64,000 nucleotides of DNA from Ursus arctos (Eukaryota; Chordata; Mammalia; Carnivora; Ursidae), in contig NW_026622919.1 in the NCBI RefSeq assembly GCF_023065955.2, forward strand, positions 4,476,501 to 4,540,500, in the 5' to 3' direction. How positions within the stretch are numbered: position 1 is the first letter of the stretch; every line of letters begins with the position of its first letter. The notes beneath the pieces are model-generated. The model was not told the DNA's origin. It saw only the letters and a list, made by a program, of their open reading frames with translations, and searched no databases. The position numbers were made by a program, and so were the translations under genes. Positions 23,511 through 34,689 of the stretch are shown here, in pieces.

Positions 23511-23554
23511 AACACACAGGGGAAGCCCGTTTATAGCTGGACCTAGAGAAGCAA

Positions 23555-23640
23555 AATGGTTTGCCGAGGGCCACGCAGCTGTTAACGACAGAGTCAGGAT
23601 TGGAACCCAGGCTCCAAGCCCCTCCACAGCGCTCCTGCTG
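23555..23640 (-). repeat. MIR SINE fragment
   Basis: Reversed MIR head: 'ttgccgagggccacgcagct', 'gtcaggattggaacccaggc'. Lies just after the plus-oriented MIR at 23335. Confidence 0.6.
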
Positions 23641-24717
23641 GGGAAGGAGCGGCCCCGGCCGAGTACCCAGAGTGGCAGTTGGTGAGTAATTCTGAAAGTG
23701 AGTCTGGAACATCTGGCGATGATTCTGGAGGTAATCAGGATGTTTGCGACTTACTTTGAAATGCCCCGGAAGGAACAATAAGGTGGACCTACGGATGGAT
23801 GGAAGGACGGATAGGCGGACAGAGAGGTGATGAAGCAAGCATAATGCGTCGTCAGTGCTGGAATCGGAGTGCTGGGCGCGCACGTGTGCACCGTAAAATG
23901 CTCCCAACTCTGCTGCGTGTTTGACCACTCTCACGGTCCACGGAGGGGGGACAGAGGTACAGGGAGCCGCACCAGCTATCGGAGCAGGGGCAGACCCCCA
24001 AACGGAGCCCGTGTCAGAATGCAGCCCTGCAAGTGTGGACGCACCTTCTCTCTCCTTCTGAAGACCATCAGACGGATGCTCGTTGACCACGTGCATTAGG
24101 GGTCCACAGGCCCTTGCTTCTCAGTCCTGCCTATCCTCTCCCCACGTGCACCTGGAAGGTTCTGCAGGGGTGTGTGGGCTGGCCCAGATGCCAGCTCTCC
24201 TTCCGCCCTTCTGGGCACAGTGCTTGGCATATGTCAAATGCTAAGTGAACGTCAGCCCCTGCCCCCATGCGTTGTCTGCCTGGCCAGAGAGCTCCCCCCG
24301 CAGCCTGATCCAGCCACCCAGCGGACACTTCTGGACTTCTGGCCAACAATTTCTTCAGCTATGCTCTGGTCACCCCGCAAACATGCTAAGTCATAAATAA
24401 AGCACTAGCGAATGTCTCAATAGCTTCCCCTCCCATGGCGCCTACCCTCTCCCCCCAGGGTTCTGTCCTGACGGCCGACCCTTGGTCCAAGAGCCCCTTT
24501 CCGGGGTTGTGTCTCCTGAGGCTGCCCCCAGCCCCCAGCAGGCCAAAGGCGGACAGAGAAGCAGACTGAGGGGCCTGCTCAGTGCCTGGCCAGTGGGAGC
24601 CCCCCCCTAGGTGGGGCAGCCCCTCTCCATCCTCTGGTCCCTACTTAGAGAACAAAGAGAGGACAGGAATAGAGGGGGCCGCTGGGGGCACCGAACTATA
24701 GTGCTGGTGGTAGTGCA

Positions 24718-24760
24718 TGGGGGAGGGGGGAGGGGAAGGGGAGAGGAGGGGGAGGAGTGG
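24718..24760. repeat. G-rich purine tract
   Basis: Several runs of three to six Gs separated by A or AA in about 40 bp, a G-quadruplex-compatible pattern on the plus strand. Confidence 0.85.
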
Positions 24761-25004
24761 TAGCCTCTCCATCCCCCTAACTTCTCCATGGAGTCAGAGG
24801 TGCAAAGAAGGCAGGAGCCTGCCTGGGGCCCAGAGATCAGTGGAGTCGCTGGGATGTGAACTCAGCCTGTCCAACCCCCATGTCCATCCATATGGCCCTG
24901 AACAGAACCAAAGGCAGCAGGGGCTGTGGCTTTGAGTCCTTGCAGAAGGCTCTAGAAGCTAGGAAGACCAGGCTGGAGGCCAGGCCAGGTGTGCAGTACC
25001 TATG

Positions 25005-25170
25005 ATGCTCGGGAGAAGCTGTGTGGCACGTGGTGGGCGTTCACTGATCCCTGCGGAGCTAACGGGGCCGGGATGCTACGCGCTTCTGCGGAGCAGAGGC
25101 TTGCGGGCAGCCCGCGCTTGCTCAGCGCAGCGGAGAGTCCTGCGTGCCGCGGCATCACATCTAGGTCCAG
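25005..25170. promoter_or_regulatory. Short CpG cluster in intron
   Basis: About 165 bp carries close to 18 CpG dinucleotides, clearly more than the flanks, with no repeat family or exon recognised. It is too short to be called a CpG island by usual criteria. Function unknown; listed as a possible regulatory element only. Confidence 0.25.
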
Positions 25171-26029
25171 GAACGCCCTCACCAGCAGGGAGTCACCACC
25201 CACCCTGCATCGCTCAAAGATTCAGAGGCTGGTTTTCCCTTGAGGATGGACACACAGAACCCTGCCACGGGAGGAAGAGGCCCACGTGCTTCTAGACCCC
25301 CCCTGCCCCCAGTGTTTGCACAGCCCACATCCACCCTTCACCGCGGAAGGCCCTTCAGATGCCACAGCCACTGTGCGAGGGGCGGGGGTCTCCATCCAGG
25401 ACGTCGCAGGAAGAAGGGGCACGGGACGCACGTGTGACCCACAGTCCAGGGTCAGGCTCTTTGCACACGGCCCCGTGACACAAATAAATAGCCACTACAG
25501 CCGGGACACAAGGCAAGACCCCCCGTTGGCCAACGTTCCAGAACGGCGTCTTGGCAGCCACCCAGGGGGCTCGGGCCGGAGGGCGGGGGCGGGGCGTTTG
25601 CACAACCCTTACATGTGCAGCTCTGCACACACATGTGGCTGACAATCACCCACGCATCCGTGCCAGGAATCTGGCGTGCAGCCCGCCAGCCACAGGGCGC
25701 TGGTAATCCCCAGCTGCTCTCCTGACGCCACTCAGAAACGCTGTCCAAGGCAGGACGGAGAGGGTCACTGTTTTCAAGGTCACATACCCCAAAGGGAGAC
25801 GCTGGGCCAGGGAACGGAGACCGGCATTTGGGCCAAAGCCATGGGCTCTCAGTCACGCCGGTCAATGGGGGAGGACCCGCCCATTCATTCAGCATTTTAT
25901 TGAGCAACTATAATGAGCCAAGCTGCACAGACCATCCAAACAATCGGCTCGTGGAAAAACATCCTGATCCAGTCCTGAGCCTGATGTCGTAGGAAGAACT
26001 TGGGCTTTTGGAGTCGCAGGCCCCTCAAC

Positions 26030-26150
26030 AGAAATCCTGGCTCAGCTAAGTTATCAGCTGGGGGAATCGGGACAAATTTCTTGGCATCTCTGGGCCTTGG
26101 TCTCCTTGCGAAATGGCAGGTCTCAGCGAGACGATGACATGGTGTCTGTG
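26030..26150 (+). repeat. MIR SINE remnant
   Basis: 'gaaatcctggctcagctaag', 'caaatttcttggcatctctg' and 'ggccttggtctccttgcgaa' follow the MIR consensus in plus orientation. Confidence 0.6.
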
Positions 26151-26739
26151 GGCAGCACTGGCCTGGGCTGGGTGGGTGGGTGGCCAGCACATGGGACGAG
26201 GGCGAGTCCTCGCTGGCACGTGTGACGAGCAGGCATTATGCCTGTGCTTCCCTGCGCTCCGGGTAGGAATGTCCAAGCAGTGATCTCTCCGTGCCCGTCC
26301 CCGGGGGGCAGAGAAATGGCAGCAGGAGGCCGCACGTCCCCACAGCTGCTTCTTCCAAAGCTTCCCGGAGGCTCAAGTGTCATTTCCTTCCCGGACAGCT
26401 GCCGGGTGCCCGGATCCAGGGGCAAGCCTGGTGGCCCCCACAGCCAGCAGAGCGGTGACCAGAAGGGCTGGCAGGAGGGGGTCTGAGCCTGACCACTCAC
26501 CGCAGGGAGGAATGGGGCATTCAGCCCTCCCTCTGGGCTGGGCAGGGGCTCTGGGGGAAATCCAGTTCCTGGGAGAGGAGCCAGACCAGAGGGGTGAGGA
26601 TACAGGAATGCCCCCCAGTGTCTGCAGCAGAGCACGGGCAGAGTGAGACCCAGACCCTGACCAGGACCCTGGCCGCTCCAAGGCCCGCTTCACCTCCGAG
26701 GAGAACAGCCACCATCAAGCACAGGTGTGAGAGTGTGTC

Positions 26740-26780
26740 TAAATGCGCATGTGTGTGTGTGTGCATGTGTGTGCACAAGG
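26740..26780. repeat. (TG)n-rich tract
   Basis: Imperfect TG/CATG repeat, about 35 bp. Confidence 0.85.
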
Positions 26781-26784
26781 GAGA

Positions 26785-26945
26785 GGAGGTCTTGGGCAAG
26801 TCTCCGTACCCCCCTATGCCTCAGTTTCTTTATCTATACAATGGGGATAACATTACCTACTTCAAAGGGTTATCTTGAAATGAAAATGTGTTCATATTTG
26901 TAAAGCGCTTAGAACAGTGCCTGGCACAAGACAAGTGTTCCAGGT
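26785..26945 (+). repeat. MIR SINE, well preserved core
   Basis: 'tgcctcagtttctttatcta', 'caatggggataacattacct' and 'aaagcgcttagaacagtgcc' give the best MIR match in the window, plus orientation. Confidence 0.85.
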
Positions 26946-27399
26946 TTGCTAAATAGGTAAAAAAGTACGACACGTGTTAGTCCGTGCTTCAAACAGAGCT
27001 TGGCATATGGCAAGCATCAGTAGTGTTCCTGAACGCCGCCTCAGACCCAGGAGAGCAGCAGATGCGGGGGCCCCACACCAGGGACCCTCGGCAGGGGGAT
27101 GTGCTCCCACGTGCAACACAGAAGCATGTGTTCATCCACACGTGTGACTATCTGCACATCTGACACCGAGCTGAATTACCACGTCTGGGCTCAGGCAGGT
27201 GGGCCACAGGGTGGAGGCTCCGTTTCCATAGGAACCAGAGGCAGCCAAAGACAAAGGAGGGGGAGCGCTGTAGGATCAAGCCCGGCCTGATCCCCAGTCG
27301 TAAAGACAAAGCAGAACGTGTGGGGCCTGAGCAGGAGTCCTCCCCCCCAAGGCAGGTTCCCCACATCGTTACACCTCAAAATTTCAGTTCTCGCCAAAT

Positions 27400-27690
27400 A
27401 ACAAACACCTGGTCTTGGCAGGAACCTCAGAGGTCCCTTCTACAGCTTTCCTGAACAGTCTCCACACAGCCCCTGCTTGAATACTTCTAGGCATGGGGAA
27501 CTCACTACTTTGTGAACTGGCCTGCTCCACTGTCAGAAAATCCAACTTGTGGGCAAAATCTCTTTATGTAATGAGTCAAACCGCACTTCCTGGGACCTGC
27601 CAGGCGTCTGGTCCTAGGGGTGCTTTTTGGAGGAACCCTCATTCTATGTGATGACCCTCCAACTATTCAGACACAGTAACTGTAGCTTTT
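27400..27690 (+). repeat. Old dispersed repeat (family not named), cut by a SINE
   Basis: 'ccctgcttgaatacttctag', 'gcatggggaactcactactt' and a following 'ctgcctgctccactgtcag'-like part resemble an ancient mammalian repeat also present at 18160. The SINEC at 27691 lies within or at its end. Confidence 0.45.
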
Positions 27691-27784
27691 TGTTTTCCAA
27701 GTCATCTCTACACCCAAGGTGGGGCTCGAACTCCTGACCCCAGGATCAAGAGCCGCACGCTCTACTGAGCCAGCCGGGCATCCC
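27691..27784 (-). mobile_element. SINEC fragment, antisense
   Basis: 'ggggctcgaactcctgaccc', 'caggatcaagagccgcacgc' and 'ctgagccagccgggcatccc' are the reversed tRNA-derived head of SINEC. Imperfect flanking duplications tgtagctttt (27681) and tgcagctctt (27785). Short, head only. Confidence 0.8.
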
Positions 27785-27973
27785 TGCAGCTCTTCTCTTT
27801 CTGCGCCTCCTGCCCAGACAACCCCGCAGCGCCCTCCCATCCCCTGCCCTGATTCGCTCCAAGCCCTGCCCCAGCATGCGGGTACCCCCCCACCACGGGG
27901 GCCCTCTCTCGTCCACCCACATCCTCCCTTGCAACTGAGTCCTGGAGGGGGCCCCTCTGCAGAGAGAGCCTGT

Positions 27974-28385
27974 TGCAGGCTGAGCTGTGTTCGCCAAAAA
28001 GGTATATTGAAACCCTAATGCCCAGAACTGTGAAAGCGACCTTATTTGTAAATGGGGTCTTTGCAGATATGAAGGAGTTAAGAGGATTGGATTGGGGGGG
28101 CCCTAATCCACCAGCTGGGGGTCTCTGTAAGAGAAAGGAATGGCTCTGTGAACAGATGCCCAGGAAAGACAGCCCTAGGGAGCGGGAGGCAGAGACCGCA
28201 GTGAGGTACCTGCCAGCCGTGGAAGGCCGGCGGCCACCGGAGACCAGCTCGGAGCTCGGAGAGGGTTCTACCTCGGGGCCTCCAGAAGGAACGGGCCCGG
28301 CCTGCAGACTCCTGGCCTCTGGACCACGCGAGGAGGACTGCCTGTTGTGTGAGCCCCGCGTTTCAGGTCATTTGTTATGACAGCC
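27974..28385 (+). repeat. MaLR-type LTR remnant (MLT1-like)
   Basis: 'gaccttatttgtaaatgggg', 'tctttgcagatatgaaggag', 'gggccctaatccaccagctg', 'gcctccagaaggaacgggcc' and 'ggtcatttgttatgacagcc' follow the LTR order also seen at 13570, 39112 and 44105. Old and non-coding. Confidence 0.75.
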
Positions 28386-29050
28386 ACAAGACCCGTCCAG
28401 GGACTGAGCAAGGATGGCCCAGAGGCCGGTGTCCCCTCCCTCCAGCAGCCAGAGTCTGCATCCGCTATTTTTTCCCATCCGCCAGGTCACGCGGCTGTTC
28501 ACCCCGAGCTTCGCCGGTCCGCAAGTACGTGCAGATCTTCCCACGCCCCACAGGCAGGGCAGCCCCGCGCCCCCAGAGCACCTGTGGCGGTGGGCCCCCG
28601 TCCCGCTCACGTCAGCACCTCATCAGACGCTGGGGCTTGGGGGGTAGGCCCGGACCCTATATTTTCACAGGCTACCCGGACAACTGAATCAGTTACTTGC
28701 CCTCAGCCAATGTGGGGAGCCACTGGGCGGGGTTCCTTTCCATGGGGACCCCATGATCCTGGCCCAGAACTCCAGGAGAAGGCCCCACCTGGAGTGGGAC
28801 CACCCCCGACCCACGAGCCCCCCAGAACTTGGCACAGGAGCCCCCCGAGCAGGATGCCGGGGCAGGCTTGGCTCCTCTGCACATGAACTGTCCCCACCCC
28901 ACCCCACCCCACCCCCACTCTCTGTTCCCTTGAACGTACAGCAACAAAAAGCATAGTTTTGTGCCAAAGGTGGGGCCTGAAGTTTCCCAGAGTCCGGTTT
29001 CCTGCCAGGCCTAGGTACAATCTGTAGGACTGCTCGCCCCTGCCTCTGCG
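28386..29050. other. SEPTIN9 intron, no recognised feature besides a CCCCA tract
   Basis: GC-rich intron. A (CCCCA)n tract lies at 28892-28916. No exon or dispersed repeat recognised. Confidence 0.5.
28892..28916. repeat. (CCCCA)n minisatellite
   Basis: About five CCCCA units; the minus strand is G-rich and G-quadruplex-compatible. Confidence 0.9.
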
Positions 29051-29053
29051 CGT

Positions 29054-29091
29054 TTGTGTGTGTGTGTGTGTGTGCGCACACGTGTGCGCAC
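29054..29091. repeat. (TG)n plus GCGCACACGTGTGCGCAC palindrome
   Basis: About ten TG units (29054-29074) run into GCGCACACGTGTGCGCAC, in which GCGCACACGTGTGCGC is its own reverse complement. Alternating purine-pyrimidine throughout. Confidence 0.9.
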
Positions 29092-29209
29092 CCGCGTGCC
29101 CGCGTCCACACCTCCCACCCCATGCAGCACAGGGCAGGGTGGGGAGGTTCTCGGACATTCTTCCTGGTGGTCAGGAAGACAGTAAAATGGAAATGAGAGC
29201 CTTGCACAC

Positions 29210-29255
29210 ATGTGCACACACACTCACACTCTCACACACACTCTCACACACCCCA
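29210..29255. repeat. (CA)/(CTCACA) imperfect repeat
   Basis: CACACACTCACACTCTCACACACACTC-like tract; about 160 bp from the TG tract at 29054. Confidence 0.85.
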
Positions 29256-29959
29256 CAGGGGAAGTCCTTTTCCTTCCTTTCCTTTCACCCCGAAGGATCC
29301 CGGGCCTCATGAAACAAGACTGAACTTCAGAAATGCGACTGAAACCCAGTCCTGGGCGTTGCGGAAATCTCCACCAGGCCTTCTAGGTGTGGAAGGCGTT
29401 TCTGCCAGTATCTGTCTCATCTCCTGTCCCCACCCCCACCCCCGTTTCCTCCTCTGGGCTCCTCGAACCCTCGGGCTGCCTGCTCTGACACCCCCCCCTC
29501 CGGTTGCACTTGGGTGTGAATCATTTCCTCCGCACGCACGCAGACACACAGCACGGGAGGAGAGGCAGGGAGGGCTCCTTGGGCAGCAGAGAGGAAGGGG
29601 CTTCTCTTCCCGGCTCCCCCGGGGCCTGAGCAGCTGGTGCTCGCCCTTCCCAGAGGTTTTCCAGCACCCAGAAGGCCCCTTGCTGTGCACCAGCTGTAGC
29701 CCCCAGCCCAGACCCGAAAATTTCCTGTGGACCAGCTGCCACCTGCCCACACCCTCCAGAAGTTTCCCTGCCACCCCGTAAGCTGCTTGTACAGACCAGC
29801 TCCGTCGACACCCTCTGGGGAGAACGTTTTGCCACCAGGAGACCACAGGTTTCCGTGGCAGCCACACCTTCTCCAGCAAGGCCCGAGCCCCAGACCGAGG
29901 GAGACAGGGCTGCGGGTGCTCCCGGTTGCTCAGGTGCTCTCAGCCCCAGAGCTACCGCT
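29256..29959. other. SEPTIN9 intron, no recognised feature
   Basis: GC-rich intron between a CA tract and the L1 block; nothing identified. Confidence 0.5.
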
Positions 29960-30800
29960 GCCTCTCTTGCGTGTGCGTAGTGAAACCCCCAGAACACAAA
30001 ATTTGCCGTTTGAACAATATGCAGGCATACATTTCTGTAGCATTTCGTACATCGCTGTGCAACTATCAACACTGCCCATCTTTAGAACTTTCCGTCTTAT
30101 CAAACCGAAGCTCTGTACCCCTCAGACACTAACTTCCCATTCCCCTCACCCCAGCCCGCCAGCCACCGCCTTTGACGACTCTGCACATGGGTCTGCTTCC
30201 AACTCTTTGGGGAATCCAGCTAGAAGTGGATTTGCTGGAGTGGGTGAGAACTCTAGCTTTAATGTTTTGAGGACCTGCCGTACTGCCTTCCCAGCAGCCA
30301 ATGAAGGCTCCAGTGTCCCCACACCTGGCCAGCACGTGCTGTTCTCTGCTTCTTTGGATAGCAGCTGTCCTCATGAGTATAAAGTGCTGGCTCACTGCTG
30401 TTTTGATGTGCTTGTCTCTAATGATTAGTAACACTGAGCATCTTTTCTTGGGCGTGTTGGCATCTGTGTGTCTTCTCTCGAGAAAGGGCTATTCCAGTCC
30501 CTTGTCCGTTTTTTTTAATCGGGCTGTTTGGGTTTTTGTTGGTGTATTATAGGAGTTCTTTATATATTCTAAATATTAATCCCTTATGGATATATGGTTT
30601 GCACACAGTACCCCCCACCCTGCGGACGGCCTTTGCACTCCGCTGAGGTGTCCTCTGAGGCACAAAAGTGTTTAATTTTGATGAAATACAACTTATCTTT
30701 TTTTCTTTTGTTGCCTGGGCTTTTGGCGGCCTAGCGAAGAAACTTGCCAAACCCAGTGTCACAAAGCTTTCCCCTGTGTTTCCTTCTAAAGTAGCTCCTT
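29960..30800 (-). repeat. L1 LINE 3' part, antisense
   Basis: Plus-strand words 'gtgcaactatcaacactgcc', 'aggagttctttatatattct', 'aatattaatcccttatggat' and 'cacaaaagtgtttaattttg' are the reversed ORF2 end and 3' region of an old L1. Its frame is broken; no intact protein. Confidence 0.9.
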
Positions 30801-30956
30801 CTTTATTTGCTGCTCTATGTTCCTCCGAGTCTTGTTTTACCCTTTTAGTAGCCAGCCAGCTTTTACCTGTTAATAATTCTTTGTATTACATTTTGCTGTT
30901 CAAATTACTGGTGTGGTGTGGTTTCTGTTTCCTGCCTGGGACCTGACTTACATCAA
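30800..30956 (+). repeat. Old LTR-end-like repeat fragment
   Basis: 'ttctttgtattacattttgc', 'tgttcaaattactggtgtgg' and 'tttctgtttcctgcctggga' resemble the end of an old dispersed LTR-type repeat. Family not certain. Confidence 0.4.
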
Positions 30957-31806
30957 AGTAAGTAAAAGGAAGGAAGTCATGAAGATAAGGATAGAAATAA
31001 AGGAAATTAAAAAACAAAATAAAATAAAATAAAATAAAGCCAAAAGTCCGTTCTTTAAAAAGATCTACGGATCAATAAACTCATAGCTAGACTGATGAGA
31101 GAGAGAAAGAGAGATGAGAACATAAATTACTGATATTAGGAATGAAGAGTTATCCCTAAGATCCTATAGACATTAAAATGATAATAAAGGAAAATTATGA
31201 ACAACTTTATACGAATGAGTTCAACAACTTACATGAAATGGACAGATTCCTTCAAATATAACTTACCAAATTGACACAAGTGGAAGTAAAAACCTTGAAT
31301 AGCTCTATCAAACACTTTTAATGTATTCAAATTAATACTAAATTCATTTAATGTATTTAATACAAGCACTTAATTTGTCATTAAAAAAAACAACTTTCCA
31401 AGAAGAAAACTCTAGGGACACATGGCTTCCTTGTTGACTTCTATCAAACCCTTAAGAAAGAAATAACACCAATTTTATGCAAACTTTTATGAAAAATGGA
31501 GAGGAGGGTACACTTCTGAACTCATTTCATGAGGCCGAAAGAACACGAACAAAGACATTACCGAATTAAACTAACCAAAAAAATACCGCACTAATAATAT
31601 TCCTCGTGGATCTACATAAGAAATCCTTTACGAAAAACGAGACAAATCAAACCCAGCAGTGTATGGAAAGGATTACAAATCATCACCAAGTGGGACTTAT
31701 CCAGGAACCCAAACTTGGTTTAATACTCAAAAATCAATCATTGTTAACTCACCCTATTAGTAGAACAAAGGAGAAAATAATCATTTCAATAGATACAGAA
31801 AGAGAA

Positions 31807-32010
31807 GGGGCGCCTGGGTGGCACAGCGGTTAAGCGTCTGCCTTCGGCTCAGGGCGTGATCCCAGCGTTATGGGATCGAGCCCCACATCAGGCTCCTCCG
31901 CTATGAGCCTGCTTCTTCCTCTCCCACTCCCCCTGCTTGTGTTCCCTCTCTCGCTGGCTGTCTCTATCTCTGTCAAGTAAGTAAATAAAATCTTAAAAAA
32001 AAAAAAAAAA
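31807..32010 (+). mobile_element. SINEC1 (bear-type) in L1
   Basis: Full element: 'ggggcgcctgggtggcacag', 'cggttaagcgtctgccttcg', 'gttatgggatcgagccccac', 'cctccgctatgagcctgctt', CT-rich middle, AATAAAATCTT and an A17 tail to 32010. Low divergence; one of the two youngest-looking SINEs here and the basis of the bear assignment. Flanking duplication not clean. Confidence 0.97.
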
Positions 32011-32672
32011 GAGTATTTACCAAAGCCAACACCCACTCATGTTAAAAACTCCATCAAATTAGGGAGAGAAGGGAATCTCCTCAGTCTGATGAAGAGCATA
32101 TTTGGAAAATCTATAGTTAAGATCCTTAAGTTCTGGCACAAGACAAGGATGCCTACTCACTTCTATTCAATATTGTACTGGCAGTGCTAGCTAGTGTAAT
32201 AAGACAAGAACAAATAATTAAAGGAACCAAGATCGGGAAGAAATAAGTAAAACAAGTCCTAGGATAAAAAATGACTTCAACAAGGTCACAGGATATAAGA
32301 TTTATATGCAAAAGTCAAGTGCGTTTTATATACCAGCAATAAACAATTTGAAATGAAATTGAAAATATATACTCAATGTACAGCAGCACCAAAAAATAGA
32401 ATAGTTAGAAGTAAATTTAGCAACTGACATGAAGACCTTTTCACTGACAACTACAGAACAGTGGAATTCGACAGAGATTGAAGAAAAAGGCCTTTAAAAA
32501 TGGAGACATACCACGTTTGTAAGATCAGAAGAGTCAGTGTCATTAAGATGTCAATTCTCTCTAAATTGACCTATAGATTCAATGCGAGCTCAGAATTCAC
32601 ACAGCATTTTTATAGACGTTGACTCTCTACTTCTAAAATTTATAAGGAAACTTAAAAGAGCAAGAACACCTA

Positions 32673-32789
32673 GGGGCACCTGGCAGACTCAGTTGGTAGA
32701 ACGTGTGACTCTTAATCTCTGGGTTGTGAGTTCAAGCCCCACGTTGGGGGTAGAGATTACTTAAAAATAAAATCTTTAAAAAAATTAAA
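32673..32789 (+). mobile_element. SINEC, short older copy in L1
   Basis: 'ggggcacctggcagactcag', 'ttgtgagttcaagccccacg', 'ttgggggtagagattactta' and AATAAAATCTTT. Target-site duplications aagaacaccta (32662-32672) and aagaacatcta (32790-32800), one mismatch. Confidence 0.95.
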
Positions 32790-33338
32790 AAGAACATCTA
32801 AAGCAATGGCTTGGATATATTGAGGGAGCTTATTTCAAGCCACATTAATCAAGACAGGGTGGTCATCAATACAATATGATAGACTCCAGAAATAGAACCA
32901 TGTACACAAAGCCAATTGATTTTCAAGAAAGGTGCCAAGGTACGCCAATGTCTTTTCAACAAATGGTGCTACAACAACTGGGTATCCATACTAAAAAAAC
33001 AAACCAGCAAACCTTAAACCCCCTAGCTCATACCATACACAAAAGATAATTTCTAAACCTAATATAAACGCTGTAACCATAAAGCTTCCAGAAGAAAGCA
33101 CTGAAAATATCTTCACCTCCTGGGAGCAGGCAAAGCTTTCTTATAAAGAACACAGAAAGCAGTAACCACAAAGAAAGAAACTTGTTACATTAGATTTCAT
33201 CAAAATTAAAATTACAAACTTTTGCTCATCGAAAGGTATTGTTAAGAAATGAATATGCAAGCCACAGAGCAGGAAAAAAATATTTACGATACAAAGATCG
33301 GTATCCAGAAAGAATAAAAGTCAAGCAACCCACTTTTA

Positions 33339-33541
33339 TTTTTTTAATTTTTCTAAAGATTTTATGTATTTAACTGCGGGGGGGGGGAGGGGGAGAGAAA
33401 GAGAGAGACAGCAGCAGGCAGAGGGAGAAGCAGGCTCCCCCGCTGAGCAAAGAGCCCGATGCAGAACTCGATCCCAGGACCCTGGTATCATGACCTGAGC
33501 CGAAAGCAGATGCTTCACCGACTGAGCCACCCAGGCGTCCC
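33339..33541 (-). mobile_element. SINEC, antisense, in L1
   Basis: T-rich start, a GGGGGGGGGAGGGGGAGAGAAAG stretch, 'gatgcagaactcgatcccag', 'gtatcatgacctgagccgaa' and 'ccgactgagccacccaggcg'. Perfect 17-bp target-site duplications caagcaacccactttta at 33322-33338 and 33542-33558. Confidence 0.97.
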
Positions 33542-33941
33542 CAAGCAACCCACTTTTAAAATGGGCAACAGATTTGAAAAGACCCTTCACAAAGGAAAAA
33601 TAGATGAGTCCCCAGTAAGCACATGAAATGTTCTCAACAGCGTTAGTCATCAGGAAAATGCAAATTGAAACCCTAATGAGATACAGCTACCCGCGTGCCA
33701 GAAGGACAGAATCCTAGAGAGTGACGACACCAAATGTTGACGAGGACGTGGAGCAACGGGAACTCTCCGCCATGGCTGGTGGGTGTGTAAAGTGGTCCAG
33801 CCACTTTAGGAGAAGATCTGGCAGTTTCCTGTAAAACTAAACTCATAGCTACCTACCCTCTGGTCCAATAATTCCACTCGGTATTTACACAAGACAAATG
33901 GAAGTACACACACACACAGATTGCATAAGAATGCTCACAGC

Positions 33942-34069
33942 GGGGGTGCCCAGCTGGCTCCGTGGGTGGACACACCCGACTCCTGATCTCCGGGTCGTGA
34001 GTTCGAGCCCCACGTTGGGTGTAGAGATGAGGTAAAATTTAAAATCTTAAAAAAGAAAGAAAGAAAGAA
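33942..34069 (+). mobile_element. SINEC, short older copy in L1
   Basis: 'gggggtgcccagctggctcc', 'gtcgtgagttcgagccccac', 'gttgggtgtagagatgaggt' and a GAAA-type tail. Target-site duplications aagaatgctcacagc (33927-33941) and aagaatgctcatagc (34070-34084), one mismatch. Confidence 0.95.
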
Positions 34070-34689
34070 AAGAATGCTCATAGCAGCTTTATTCATAAGA
34101 ACCTTCCACTGGAAACATGAAACGAACACCGCTGAGCCATCATGGGACAAAGTACTGTGCCAGCAGATAGTTCTAAAAAACACACAAACCGGCAAAAGTA
34201 ATCGATAGAGGAAGGAACCCGATTCTGGCAGCCCCTCGGCGGGAGGCAGAGGCTGCCCAGGCGCAGGAATGGCGATGCTCTGCTCGCTGATGGGAGTGAG
34301 GCCCGGTGAAGTCTGCGCCCAGACTCGGAGCCTGCGCTTACGGTCTGGGAGTCCGTGGCACAGTAATTTTACCTCAAAGAAAGAAAAAGAACCGTAAACA
34401 GATACCGGACTCTAGCTAGGGAGACGCAGGCTGAAGTGTTCGAAGGGTGATGTGTACGGATATCAGCCACTTATTCCGAAATGGATCCCCGAATCCCGGG
34501 GACTGTGGGCAGACGGAGGGAGGGACACGGGTGAAGCCGGCAGAGCCCCCCGGGCATGGCAGAATCTCGCGGTGGCCCTAGAATTCTTTTATCTTTCTTG
34601 TGTGTTTGAGATTTTTCACAGTAAAAAGCTGGAAAATTTTTAAAGAGACTGAGACATGCCATCCACGAACAGGGAAGGAGGAGGATGCA

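Larger units (their letters stand above)
23641..26029. other. SEPTIN9 intron, few recognised features
   Basis: Contains a possible MIR scrap at about 24210-24260 ('gcacagtgcttggcatatgt'), a G-rich tract at 24718-24760, a MIR-like reversed scrap at about 24800-24870 and the CpG cluster at 25005-25170. No exon. Confidence 0.45.
30957..34640 (+). repeat. L1 LINE, degenerate ORF2 to 3' end, broken by four SINEs
   Basis: AT-rich block following L1 ORF2 from mid-protein to the 3' UTR: 'atgaaatggacagattcctt' (31236), 'caatattgtactggcagtgc', 'tcttttcaacaaatggtgct', 'gggtgtgtaaagtggtccag', then a 3' end near 34600-34640 with 'gagatttttcacagtaaaaa'. SINECs at 31807, 32673, 33339 and 33942 interrupt it. 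Many frameshifts and stops; the longest surviving frames are under 80 codons, so it is dead. A short (AAAAT)n lies at 31014-31040. Confidence 0.9.

Noticed and set aside
30957..34640. Functional L1 ORF2
   Set aside because: The block matches L1 ORF2 only in fragments, has many stops and frameshifts and four SINE insertions; it cannot encode a protein.
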